The notes under the pieces were generated by a model. It searched no databases, had not been told where the DNA came from, and worked only from the letters and a program-made list of their open reading frames with translations. A stretch of 41,167 nucleotides of DNA from JAVXAG01 sp040307645 (lineage in GTDB: Bacteria; Bacillota; Clostridia; Peptostreptococcales; Anaerovoracaceae). Location of the stretch: NCBI GenBank assembly GCA_040307645.1, contig JAWRJF010000012.1:1-41167 (forward strand), given 5' to 3'. How positions within the stretch are numbered: position 1 is the first letter of the stretch; each line of letters opens with the position of its first letter. Position numbers and translations under genes: made by a program. Positions 29,963 to 37,707 of this stretch are shown one piece after another.

Positions 29963-31851
29963 GCTCTACCTCCTCTCAATTTTCGATATCTTAAGGTATC
30001 TAATTTCCTTGCTACTTTTTCTATGTCAGCTTCTTCGCGAACCACCATCTCTTTAACTACAATAGTGCTGGATGCACCCCCAACTTTTTCAAGAGCCTTG
30101 GCCATTATAGCTGGTAACTTGTTAAGTGGCATGATAGCTTCGCCACCAGTCCTTGGCTCTGCGAAGCCGTGTAACCCTGAAAGTGTAGGAAGGATTGTAG
30201 GTGATTTGAAGATACCACCTTCGGCATGCCAATTGATACTGAACTTCGGTACCTTTGGCGGTACCAAGCTAAATTTGCCCGTGATATTTATATGGGGCAA
30301 CTTTAATTTTGGCAAGCTCCATTTGAACTTGAAAAAGCCTTTGATTTTATCTATCGCTTCTTTTACTTTTGTTTTCGCCGTATTTATAGGACGAGTGATG
30401 GCCTCTTTTATTTTTTTAAATTTTTCCGCAATCGCTTCTTTAAGCTTTGCAGCTTTTTCCTTAATTTTGTCCCAATTTTTATAAAGCAATACTCCGATTG
30501 CAATCGCTGCTGCGATTCCAACCATAATCATGCCAGCTGGGCTGAACACGAAGCCAATAGTTTTTCCGAGCCCAGAAGTCAAAACTTTAGCAAAGTTTTT
30601 GATTTTGTCCCAATTCTTAACAAGCTTGGATCCAGCTTTAATTACACTTCCAGTTTTTTCAACAATTGTTCCCAATACGACCAAAAAAGGACCAATGGCC
30701 GCTACCATTAATCCTATTTTTACGATGATTTCTTTTTGCTCTGGCGAAAGTTCTTTGAACTTTTGAATTACATCTCTTAGCTTTTGAATGAAAGGTGTGA
30801 TTATTGGGAGTAAGACTTCGCCCAGTTCTCCACCTATGTTTTTAAACTCAGTTGTTAGTGTCCTCATGCTACCACTAGCACCATCCGCTTCTCTTTTAGC
30901 TTGGCCTTGGGCATCTGCCGTTTGTTCCATAATTAACGCTAATGTAGCGGCTTGCTTTGTAGCAAGATCCATTTCACCTTTTCCGCTATAAAGGCCCATT
31001 TCCAAAGCTTTTGTTTTTATCGTAGCAGCGTTGACACCCATTCCGTAGTTGTCAAGCATGGAGGTATTACCTTTCAAGGCTCCGGTTAGTGCTTGTATAG
31101 CACTTTCCGTTGTACCACCAAACATCGCGGTTAAATCTCCTGCTAGTTCTACTAATGTTTGCGACTGCTTTGCTGCTTCTTGTTCACTCAGTCCGCCAAT
31201 GTTTTGAAGCATCGCTCCCATAGTGTTCGCGTATTCTAGGGCTTTGTTTTCAGCAATTCCATAATAACCTTCAAGCCCATCCGCCCATTTTTTCACATCT
31301 TCTGATGCATTTTTGAAAATCTGATCGGTTGCGCCAAAGGCATCTTCTAAGTCCGCCGCCATTACAAAGCTCGCTGCACCTACGCCAACAATTGGTGCTG
31401 TCACTTTTGTTGAAAGGCTCTTACCAAATCCGCTCATTTTAGCGCCAACTTCTTTAAATTGCTTTGCTAAGTTGTCAAGTTTAAAGCTCGCAACTTCTCG
31501 AAGTTGTTTTTCGAAGTTCTTTAATTTTGATTCAGTTTCAACGATTTCGCGTTGAAATGCTCTATACTGTGCCTCCCCTATGTCGCCTTTTTCAAATTGT
31601 TTTTGAACATCTGCTTCAGCTTCTTTTAATTTATCTAACTTTCCCTTTGTTTCTGCAACCTGGTCGGTCAATAGCTTCTGTTTTTGAGTTAGGAGTACCG
31701 TATTGTCCGGGTTAAACTTAAGGCCTCTTTCAACTTTTCGTAGCTCGGAACCTAGTTCTCTGCTCTTTTTATTTATGTCTTCTAGCGCCTTATCCAAAGC
31801 AATTGTGTCCGCACCTATCTTGATTTGCAGTCCTTTAATTGTTTTTGCCAT
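29959..31851 (-). CDS. Tape measure protein
   Basis: The 630-residue protein has a coiled-coil N-terminal part (about 15-140), a TP901-type core region (about 150-330, with FGATDQIFKNASEDVKKWAD), two hydrophobic segments near 375-398 and 435-460, and a basic C-terminal region. It sets tail length. At about 1.5 angstrom per residue the tail would be near 95 nm, short for a siphophage. AGGAGG lies before the ATG, and it follows the tail chaperone genes as usual. Confidence 0.92.
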   Translation of the reverse strand: MAKTIKGLQIKIGADTIALDKALEDINKKSRELGSELRKVERGLKFNPDNTVLLTQKQKLLTDQVAETKGKLDKLKEAEADVQKQFEKGDIGEAQYRAFQREIVETESKLKNFEKQLREVASFKLDNLAKQFKEVGAKMSGFGKSLSTKVTAPIVGVGAASFVMAADLEDAFGATDQIFKNASEDVKKWADGLEGYYGIAENKALEYANTMGAMLQNIGGLSEQEAAKQSQTLVELAGDLTAMFGGTTESAIQALTGALKGNTSMLDNYGMGVNAATIKTKALEMGLYSGKGEMDLATKQAATLALIMEQTADAQGQAKREADGASGSMRTLTTEFKNIGGELGEVLLPIITPFIQKLRDVIQKFKELSPEQKEIIVKIGLMVAAIGPFLVVLGTIVEKTGSVIKAGSKLVKNWDKIKNFAKVLTSGLGKTIGFVFSPAGMIMVGIAAAIAIGVLLYKNWDKIKEKAAKLKEAIAEKFKKIKEAITRPINTAKTKVKEAIDKIKGFFKFKWSLPKLKLPHINITGKFSLVPPKVPKFSINWHAEGGIFKSPTILPTLSGLHGFAEPRTGGEAIMPLNKLPAIMAKALEKVGGASSTIVVKEMVVREEADIEKVARKLDTLRYRKLRGGRA

Positions 31852-31862
31852 ATAACCACCTC

Positions 31863-32110
31863 CTAACCTAACATTGTGTCTATGTCTCGTTGATTTGCAA
31901 TTCTTACGGAACTCTCTTCGTTTTCTGTGTCCGTAAACTTGTCAACGAAATCTAAATAATCGTTTAACGAAAAAAGATTAAGTTCTTCGAAAGTTAATCC
32001 CATTCTTTTAGCTGATGCTAAGATTCCAATTTCCATTTTGTCAGTAGGCGCCGTCTCGCCAACATCTTTTAATTTAGACGGCTCCACGAAAAAAGCCTTC
32101 AAAGGCTTCG
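31863..32110 (-). CDS. Tail assembly chaperone T part, read by frameshift
   Basis: This frame of about 80 codons (KAFFVEPSKLKDVGE ... DTMLG) overlaps the end of the G-type chaperone gene. It has no ATG, GTG or well-placed ribosome binding site; only a TTG at 32102 could start it, and a stop codon blocks the frame just upstream of 32110. Position and layout match the G/GT chaperone pair between tail tube and tape measure in siphophages. It is in the +1 frame relative to G. I infer a +1 shift at 32087-32094 joining it to the upstream protein. Confidence 0.75.
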
Positions 32111-32394
32111 CCTAAAATTTCTCCTATTAGTTCCGTATCGTCGAAAAAGAAATGTTCTAATTCAGATACCCATTTTTCAAAACAAGGGACAGAAAATGGT
32201 TCAGCGGTTTTCAATATTGCCCACAAAACTTGAAGGACAATCATGCCGTCATAGTTCTCCGCATTCGATTCTAAATTTTGAAAAGATAACAGATCTCCCA
32301 TGATGTCTTTTTTAAACTCTTTTTTGTAAATAAAAAGAGTTAGTGGACTAGCCACTACTCTTTGTTTTTTCTCATTAATAACTATCTCTCTCAT
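32074..32394 (-). CDS. Tail assembly chaperone G part
   Basis: The 106-residue acidic, helical protein lies between the major tail protein and tape measure genes, the place of the gpG-like chaperone that keeps the tape measure soluble during tail assembly. The start MREIVINEKKQR at 32394 follows GAGGAG; an upstream in-frame start has no such site. It ends ...FEGFFRGAV after a run of six T residues where the frameshift is proposed. Confidence 0.82.
   Translation of the reverse strand: MREIVINEKKQRVVASPLTLFIYKKEFKKDIMGDLLSFQNLESNAENYDGMIVLQVLWAILKTAEPFSVPCFEKWVSELEHFFFDDTELIGEILGEAFEGFFRGAV
32087..32094 (-). promoter_or_regulatory. Proposed +1 frameshift site (TTT TTT C)
   Basis: In frame 0 the message reads GGC TTT TTT CGT. 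Sliding the Phe tRNA from TTT to the overlapping TTC moves the ribosome into the +1 frame, which is exactly the frame of the downstream T-part, and no other slippery stretch occurs in the 37-bp overlap. Good pairing before and after the slip (one tRNA reads both codons) supports it. Most phage G/GT pairs use -1, so this is a less common case. Confidence 0.55.
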
Positions 32395-32398
32395 TTTT

Positions 32399-32965
32399 TT
32401 ACTCCTCTGCTTTAGGCTCAAGCACTGTTTTAAAGAATCCGTCATATACAGACTTGTTAGATTCCGAAAGTTCCAGCGTACCTTTTACTATTTTTTTGCC
32501 ATTTATAATTGTCGGCATAGCGACTATCGAAAGGCTTTGTTTGTCAGGATCCGGCTTGTCGTTCTTCGTGTTGTGTTCCTCGTTTGGTCTTGAAGCTTTA
32601 CAGTTATAGTAAATATATCTCTTATTTTTTTTGTTTCCTTCAACTTCAAAAAGAAGTGCAAATTCCTTTTGCTGTCCGTCAGCAACTTCAACAACCATGC
32701 CGTTGCTATCTTTTTCCCAGCCTAGCATTTCCATTAAAATTTCGTCAGGGACTAACGCGATTTCGAGGTCTCCGGAATATCCATTGTTCGATGTCATTTT
32801 GAAATACGCTATATTGTCAGCATAAAAAACGCTGTCCTCTCCTTCGGCATTTAAAGCAAGTTTTACTGCTCCAGGGATGTTTTGGGGAGTCTTATACTCA
32901 CCTGTTAAAGGGTCTAAAAATGCGATGTGCACATTACTAAGCCCAAATAAAACTTTATTATTCAT
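32399..32965 (-). CDS. Major tail (tube) protein, phi13 type
   Basis: The 188-residue protein starts MNNKVLFGLSNVHIAFLDP, as in phi13-family tail tube proteins, with the NIPGAVKLALNAEGE and GYSGDLEIALVPDEIL blocks of the beta-sandwich that stacks as hexamer rings. The start at 32965 follows GGAGG; the longer frame lacks a site. It lies between the tail terminator and tail chaperone genes. Confidence 0.9.
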   Translation of the reverse strand: MNNKVLFGLSNVHIAFLDPLTGEYKTPQNIPGAVKLALNAEGEDSVFYADNIAYFKMTSNNGYSGDLEIALVPDEILMEMLGWEKDSNGMVVEVADGQQKEFALLFEVEGNKKNKRYIYYNCKASRPNEEHNTKNDKPDPDKQSLSIVAMPTIINGKKIVKGTLELSESNKSVYDGFFKTVLEPKAEE

Positions 32966-33281
32966 TTTCAACCTCCATTTTTTGAATGTAAAAAACAACT
33001 TGGTATAACTTTTCATCGTTTATCCAAGTTGTTTCTTTTATATAATTTATTTGATTTTTTTCTAAAACCTCTTCGATTTTTTTCTCACTTTCTAAATCTT
33101 TGTTTTTTGTGTATAGCTCAATTTCATAGTCAATTAATTTTGCGTAAATCTTATTGTCTGCAAAAATCCCATCTTCTCCGTCTACAAAATAAACTACAAA
33201 GGGAGGCTCAGCTTTGCGTGTAAAATGCGAATACGCCACAGGTAATCCTGTTGTTTTTAAAATCTTATATAGTTCTTCCAT
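32958..33281 (-). CDS. Tail terminator / tail completion protein
   Basis: The 107-residue protein has the alpha-beta pattern of siphophage tail-terminator proteins (EELYKILKTTGLPVAYSHF, PPFVVYF, YEIELYTKN). It caps the tail tube and joins it to the head. GGAGG lies before the ATG. Its end overlaps the tube protein start by 8 bp. The function is assigned mainly by fold pattern and its order in the conserved neck-gene row. Confidence 0.8.
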   Translation of the reverse strand: MEELYKILKTTGLPVAYSHFTRKAEPPFVVYFVDGEDGIFADNKIYAKLIDYEIELYTKNKDLESEKKIEEVLEKNQINYIKETTWINDEKLYQVVFYIQKMEVENE

Positions 33282-33283
33282 GT

Positions 33284-33679
33284 TTAGCCTCCATTCTTTA
33301 TAATTTCTTCTATTTTGTTTTCAAAAGGCTCCTTGTACTTCTCGAACGCTGGTGCCATATGTTCATTTTTTTTAGTTCTCTTGTCATAGGTTCCGTATTG
33401 ATTTTTAACGATGTGCCCTTTTTCTAAAAGATGGACTAAGTGCGGATAATCCTTGTTGTAAATTGTAGCTTCCACTTTGCCAAGTTTTTTAATTTTTCGT
33501 TTTGCAAAACCTTTTTTATAGTTCTGTCTTGGCGTTTTAGCAAGAATCACAACCTCTTCAAGGATTTTGTCGGCAGTGCTGTCAATTTCTTCTTCGATGG
33601 CTTTTTTAACATCGTCGCTGTAGTCTTTAGCAGCCTTTGCGATTTCCTCCGCTAAATTTTCAATACTTATACTACTCAT
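33284..33679 (-). CDS. HK97 gp10-like neck/tail component
   Basis: The 131-residue product has a long N-terminal helix (NLAEEIAKAAKDYSDDVKKA) and the typical YNKDYPHLVHLLEKGH motif of the HK97 gp10 family, a neck or tail-completion protein. AGGAAG lies 7 nt before ATG 33679; a TTG two codons upstream is too close to it. The gene overlaps its upstream neighbour by 8 bp. Confidence 0.9.
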   Translation of the reverse strand: MSSISIENLAEEIAKAAKDYSDDVKKAIEEEIDSTADKILEEVVILAKTPRQNYKKGFAKRKIKKLGKVEATIYNKDYPHLVHLLEKGHIVKNQYGTYDKRTKKNEHMAPAFEKYKEPFENKIEEIIKNGG

Positions 33680-33977
33680 TGCCAATCTTCCTTTCGCAGA
33701 CTATTTCTAGCTCACTACCTTTTCTATAAGTCCTTACTACGCTGAATACCTCTTCACCTTCAGTTTTTATACGTTGTTCGCCTTCATAGTCTAAATAATC
33801 AGCAAGGACAATTTTAATCTCAGGCTTAAGTCCTGCAGAAGCTCCTTTGTAGAACTCGTTTTGGCCTACTGACTCAATTTTTGCGAATACAGTTCTTTCT
33901 GTTTCCTTGGCAGTTTGATTGCCAATTGAATCTTCGGTAAATTCCAATTTTATAAGTTTTACTATTTGATCAAACAT
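33672..33977 (-). CDS. Head-tail adaptor (head closure) protein
   Basis: The 101-residue beta-rich protein (DSIGNQTAKETERTVFAKIE, GLKPEIKIVLADYLDYEGEQ) matches the SPP1 gp16 / phage_H_T_join type, which closes the head after packaging and binds the tail. The start at 33977 follows AAGGG and overlaps the preceding connector by 8 bp. Confidence 0.87.
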   Translation of the reverse strand: MFDQIVKLIKLEFTEDSIGNQTAKETERTVFAKIESVGQNEFYKGASAGLKPEIKIVLADYLDYEGEQRIKTEGEEVFSVVRTYRKGSELEIVCERKIGNE

Positions 33978-34239
33978 TTTCAGCCCTTCTTTTTGCAATT
34001 CGATTTTTTATGCGATAAGAAATTGATTTTGGAAGTGCAATGTCTTCGTTTTTGTTTTTGTATCGCCAAAGCGAAAAATCAACAAGAAGCATTCTATCTT
34101 CCGGAGAATCGTAATCAATTTTTATTGACTTTGATTCTAGCTCGGATTTTGCTGCTTTTATTTCTTCAAGCAAAGCTTTGTCTTTTTGGTCGTGAGAAAT
34201 TCCTAAATTCAATTTTAGAATTGCTATTATTTCATCCAT
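33970..34239 (-). CDS. Head-tail connector (gp6-like)
   Basis: The 89-residue helical protein (MDEIIAILKLNLGIS..., MLLVDFSLWRYKN) matches the HK97 gp6 / DNA-packaging connector type that forms a ring under the portal. The start at 34239 follows GGAGAG. It is the first gene after the capsid terminator. Confidence 0.87.
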   Translation of the reverse strand: MDEIIAILKLNLGISHDQKDKALLEEIKAAKSELESKSIKIDYDSPEDRMLLVDFSLWRYKNKNEDIALPKSISYRIKNRIAKRRAENV

Positions 34240-34263
34240 TTTTTCTCTCCAAATCACAAGAAA

Positions 34264-34284
34264 AGCAGGGAGAATCTCCCTGCT
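34264..34284 (-). terminator. Hairpin after the major capsid gene
   Basis: AGCAGGGAGA and TCTCCCTGCT pair perfectly (10 bp) around a single base, followed on the minus strand by TTTTCTTG. It lies just after the capsid stop codon within the late operon. I infer partial termination that raises capsid mRNA over the connector genes. Confidence 0.75.
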
Positions 34285-34291
34285 ATATAAA

Positions 34292-35950
34292 TTATGCTCC
34301 TAAGACCGCCTCACAGCTGCCAACCTTAATTGCGCGTTTGTTTGCGTCTAATTCAATTACGGTAATGACATTACCTGCTACTGCTGCAATTTCAGTCTTG
34401 CCGTCCCAATCTGTAAATCCTCTTGGCTTATCTCCGTTCATAACTGAGATTTCTTGCGCCGCTACTTTATATTTAAGAGTTGTACCGGATTCTTCTTTTC
34501 CAGTTACAGTAACCGCAGTGTGACCTGACTTACCTGCTGCTGCCGCTAGGATTAAGTCTCCAATTTCTTCATTTGCATAGTCGATTTCAAATTCAGCTGT
34601 TGTAGTTACTGCTGAATTTCCGAAATTCAAACTAACAAATCCTTCTGCAATTACAGGCTTGCCGTCGTATCTTGCTGTTCCGATAAATACAGTCTGATCT
34701 TGTAATGCTCTTACTTGGTCATATCTGTTAAATGTCGCGCCTGCTCTTTCTGCAAGAACATAAAGACTTCCGTATCCGCCAACAATTTCATTGTCAGGTA
34801 CGAATGGTAATTCAATCATTTCTCCGCCAATTACAGGCATTTCATTTGCCATGCCTGATACTAAGGCTGCTGCTGAGTTAAATGCTAGTGCTTTTGTTTT
34901 TATTTCAATGCAAGTTGCATGATTTACGCACCAGAACGGAGTGTCTCCAGGTGCTGCGTATGTAGGATCAGCTATGCCTAAAGCTTTTACAACAGGACCA
35001 AAGAAATCTGCTCCGCTTGTGCTTAATAAGCTTAATTTTTTAACATTTGAAGCGTGTAAATCTTTCCATTCGATTTTGTCGTCAAGTTCGCTAGGTTTTG
35101 AAGTTTGACCTAATCTTTTTGCAATTCCTAGTGGTTTTTTGCGACCATCTCCATATAAAATTGCTTTGTCAATTCCAAGACCAATTGACTGACCAAGCAT
35201 TTCAATGATTTCTGTTCCTAGTTCAATATCTGAGCTGTCTTCTAGTGTTGAATTGGAGATTGGAATAAATCCGCCAATCTTGAAGCCATCTAATTCTACC
35301 TGTCCTATTGAGAAATCGATTTCATTTAGATAACCTGTAGCTTCTACCCAGACTGCTTCTGGTACTGTTCCCATCACATTAGCTCTAGCTTTGCCCTTGA
35401 TTGGCTTTAGCTTAATTTTTGTGATAAGCTTTGAGTATTTATTCATGTTGTCTCTCAATAAGTCAATGACAACCTCAGGGATGCCTAACTCTTCGCCCGA
35501 AACACTTCTTTTGCTTATAGCGATGTCTTTTGCTCTTGTAATAAAGCCTTTAATCTCTTCACTATCGAAAAATGCGTCTCTTTCTTCGACTGTCATGCCA
35601 AAAAATCTTGTTCTTTTTTCCATATCTTTTACTACTCCTCTTTCTTTTTTTTGCGGTTGTTTCTTTTCGCGATTACTCTTTTCGTCAATTTCTGCAATTT
35701 CTTCTTCGATTCCTGAAACCTCTTCATCAATTTCTGTTAATTCTTTTTCAAGATCTTCATCTGCTAATTCTTTTTCAAGATCTTCAACTTCTTTTGTAAC
35801 TAACTTGATGTCCTCTTCAGTTTTAGCCTCTTCAAGTGCTACTTCTAATTCTTTTTTTCTAGTAGAAAACTTGTCTCTTTTTTCTGCGAGCTCTTTCTTT
35901 CTTTGGTTCAATTCTTTCAATTTTGTTCTTAGTTTTAGTTGTCTAAGCAT
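34292..35950 (-). CDS. HK97-fold major capsid protein with N-terminal scaffold domain
   Basis: The 552-residue product has a highly charged coiled coil (about 1-110) that serves as the delta-type scaffold removed by the prohead protease. The HK97 capsid fold follows (about 150-440: GTVPEAVWVEATGYLNEIDF, LGIDKAILYGDGRKKPLGIA). An extra domain of about 110 residues (about 440-552, with Thr/Val-rich beta strands) ends the protein. That C-terminal extension is beyond the usual length and may be a surface-decoration domain. An 8-residue repeat (DLEKELAD / DLEKELTE) occurs in the coiled coil. GGAGGG precedes the ATG; the start overlaps the protease gene by 16 bp. Confidence 0.93.
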   Translation of the reverse strand: MLRQLKLRTKLKELNQRKKELAEKRDKFSTRKKELEVALEEAKTEEDIKLVTKEVEDLEKELADEDLEKELTEIDEEVSGIEEEIAEIDEKSNREKKQPQKKERGVVKDMEKRTRFFGMTVEERDAFFDSEEIKGFITRAKDIAISKRSVSGEELGIPEVVIDLLRDNMNKYSKLITKIKLKPIKGKARANVMGTVPEAVWVEATGYLNEIDFSIGQVELDGFKIGGFIPISNSTLEDSSDIELGTEIIEMLGQSIGLGIDKAILYGDGRKKPLGIAKRLGQTSKPSELDDKIEWKDLHASNVKKLSLLSTSGADFFGPVVKALGIADPTYAAPGDTPFWCVNHATCIEIKTKALAFNSAAALVSGMANEMPVIGGEMIELPFVPDNEIVGGYGSLYVLAERAGATFNRYDQVRALQDQTVFIGTARYDGKPVIAEGFVSLNFGNSAVTTTAEFEIDYANEEIGDLILAAAAGKSGHTAVTVTGKEESGTTLKYKVAAQEISVMNGDKPRGFTDWDGKTEIAAVAGNVITVIELDANKRAIKVGSCEAVLGA

Positions 35951-36522
35951 GTGATTCCCTCCAATTTTTTTCTTAAATTTTCTTTTTTAACTTTGATTTC
36001 TCTTTCAACGTTTGCCTCTTGTTGTTTTTTTCTAGCTGCAATTTCTGTCTGCTCATACGCAGGGAAGGTGCAAACTGAAATTTCTACAACATCAGCTTCT
36101 TTCACTGTCCAAACTGTTTTTCCGTCTTTTTGTTCATAGTCTTCATCAATTGGGTAAAAACCAAAAGAACAGCCCGTTATGTCGCCACGCTGAACTTTTG
36201 CGTAGACATTCATAGCTGAACTGTCCTCTTGGTTTATAAGTGCTCTTGCCCAAAGGCCTTTTTCATCTTTTTTAAGCTCTAATGTTTTGCACGATTTTCT
36301 TCCCAAAACAAAATCGTGATTGTGATTAAACAGACATCTGATGTCGTTGTTTATAAGCGAGTTGTCTAAGGCTTCAGGAGCGATTTTTTCAAAACATCCA
36401 GGCCATAATTCCGTTTCTGTGTTGAAAACAACAAAATGGCCTTCGATGTATTTCTCGCCATTTTCTTCACTTCTAACCGACAAATTGTTTTTGAAGAAAG
36501 CGCGTCTCAATTCTTTTGTCAC
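35935..36522 (-). CDS. Prohead protease, HK97 family
   Basis: The 195-residue serine protease matures the capsid by removing scaffold parts. The family pattern is visible: IEGHFVVFNTETELWPG, catalytic His in NHNHDFVLGR, and catalytic Ser in DITGCSFGFYP. The start is GTG at 36522 (GTGA overlap with the portal stop, GGAGG 9 nt upstream). A charged C-terminal tail of about 40 residues is likely self-cleaved. Confidence 0.93.
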   Translation of the reverse strand: MTKELRRAFFKNNLSVRSEENGEKYIEGHFVVFNTETELWPGCFEKIAPEALDNSLINNDIRCLFNHNHDFVLGRKSCKTLELKKDEKGLWARALINQEDSSAMNVYAKVQRGDITGCSFGFYPIDEDYEQKDGKTVWTVKEADVVEISVCTFPAYEQTEIAARKKQQEANVEREIKVKKENLRKKLEGITCLDN

Positions 36523-37691
36523 TCTTCATTACCTCCTTTCAGTTTTTTCTGATCTCCGAGTTTTTCAACCGGAATGTAGTTTTCTAATACGAAATACTTG
36601 TTCATCTCCTCGTCATTTACTGGTGAATAATCAAATTCACTTCTGCCTTCATTACGGCATAGCATGCCACCGCCGACCATCTCTTTTACAAAGCCAATCT
36701 GTTCAGTCAAGCTATATTGCATCAAACTTTTGGGATTGAACTTGACATATTGGTTGTCTTTGCAAATTTCCTTCCTAGTAATTTCTTGTTGGATTATGGT
36801 TGCAATCGACATAATTGTCGTTGCAATGAAATTGTTGTATTCTTCCTTGTTAAATGCGCCAACGCCTAGCATGAATGTAGGCACGCCTATTGCTCCAGCA
36901 AGGGCTTTTAAATCTAGTTCTAAGCCATCTTTTATAGATAAGTCATTAAGTGTTAATGGCTTTACTGTACTGACATTTATCTCCCCTGCAGGAATCAACC
37001 AGGGCTCGCCTTGTTCGGTTGTTTCTGTGTAAGAATCTAGAATCTTTTTTCTTTTTTCTTTATCCATGATTTCTTCCGCATCGGTGTTGATAGAGATTAT
37101 CATTGGCGGCTTCCATTTAGACTTTAGGAAGCTTTTTTTAGTCGCGTTTGCTTGTATGATGTTAGAGGCGGTATCTTTTATCATCGGCGCAATACCTCGC
37201 CCTCTGTAAGGATTATCATCATCAGGATTGAACACAAAGTGTTCGACCTCGTCTGAGTAATAGGTTACCCCTTGATAATTGATCAAATAGCCTAGTCCAT
37301 CTTTAGGAAATCTCAAACTGTTTGCTTTTAAAATTTTGTGGTCTACGATTCCTCCTTTTTCAAAGATGGGTACTACAACGCAATTCCCGTACACCATCAT
37401 GTCAGTTACGATTTTTATAATGTAGTTCTTGCGATTCATACTTTTACAAGGATAAACATCTAGCATTTTAGCAAGGTTATCTTTAACCCTTATGTCGCCA
37501 TTTTCCCCATTTTCCATAAGCATAATTGTCATGTTGGACACTAAATCCGCAATTCGAAATATGCAGCGCCTAACTTCTTGATTTTGAGATAATGGGGTAT
37601 ATCCAGGGATAATGTCTCCACCACCTTCTCCGACTATCATCACTCCTACTGGATCAGCTCTTGTTTGCTTTTTTTTACCAAATAGGTTCAT
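36519..37691 (-). CDS. Portal protein, HK97 family
   Basis: The 390-residue protein makes the dodecameric ring for DNA entry and exit. Family sequence includes VRRCIFRIADLVSNMTIML, a stem region with DMMVYGNCVVVPIF, the GRGIAPMIKDTASNI helix and GVPTFMLGVGAFN. AAGGAG precedes ATG 37691. It lies between terminase and protease in the standard order. Confidence 0.93.
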   Translation of the reverse strand: MNLFGKKKQTRADPVGVMIVGEGGGDIIPGYTPLSQNQEVRRCIFRIADLVSNMTIMLMENGENGDIRVKDNLAKMLDVYPCKSMNRKNYIIKIVTDMMVYGNCVVVPIFEKGGIVDHKILKANSLRFPKDGLGYLINYQGVTYYSDEVEHFVFNPDDDNPYRGRGIAPMIKDTASNIIQANATKKSFLKSKWKPPMIISINTDAEEIMDKEKRKKILDSYTETTEQGEPWLIPAGEINVSTVKPLTLNDLSIKDGLELDLKALAGAIGVPTFMLGVGAFNKEEYNNFIATTIMSIATIIQQEITRKEICKDNQYVKFNPKSLMQYSLTEQIGFVKEMVGGGMLCRNEGRSEFDYSPVNDEEMNKYFVLENYIPVEKLGDQKKLKGGNEE

Positions 37692-37707
37692 TCATTATTT
37701 CTCCTTT

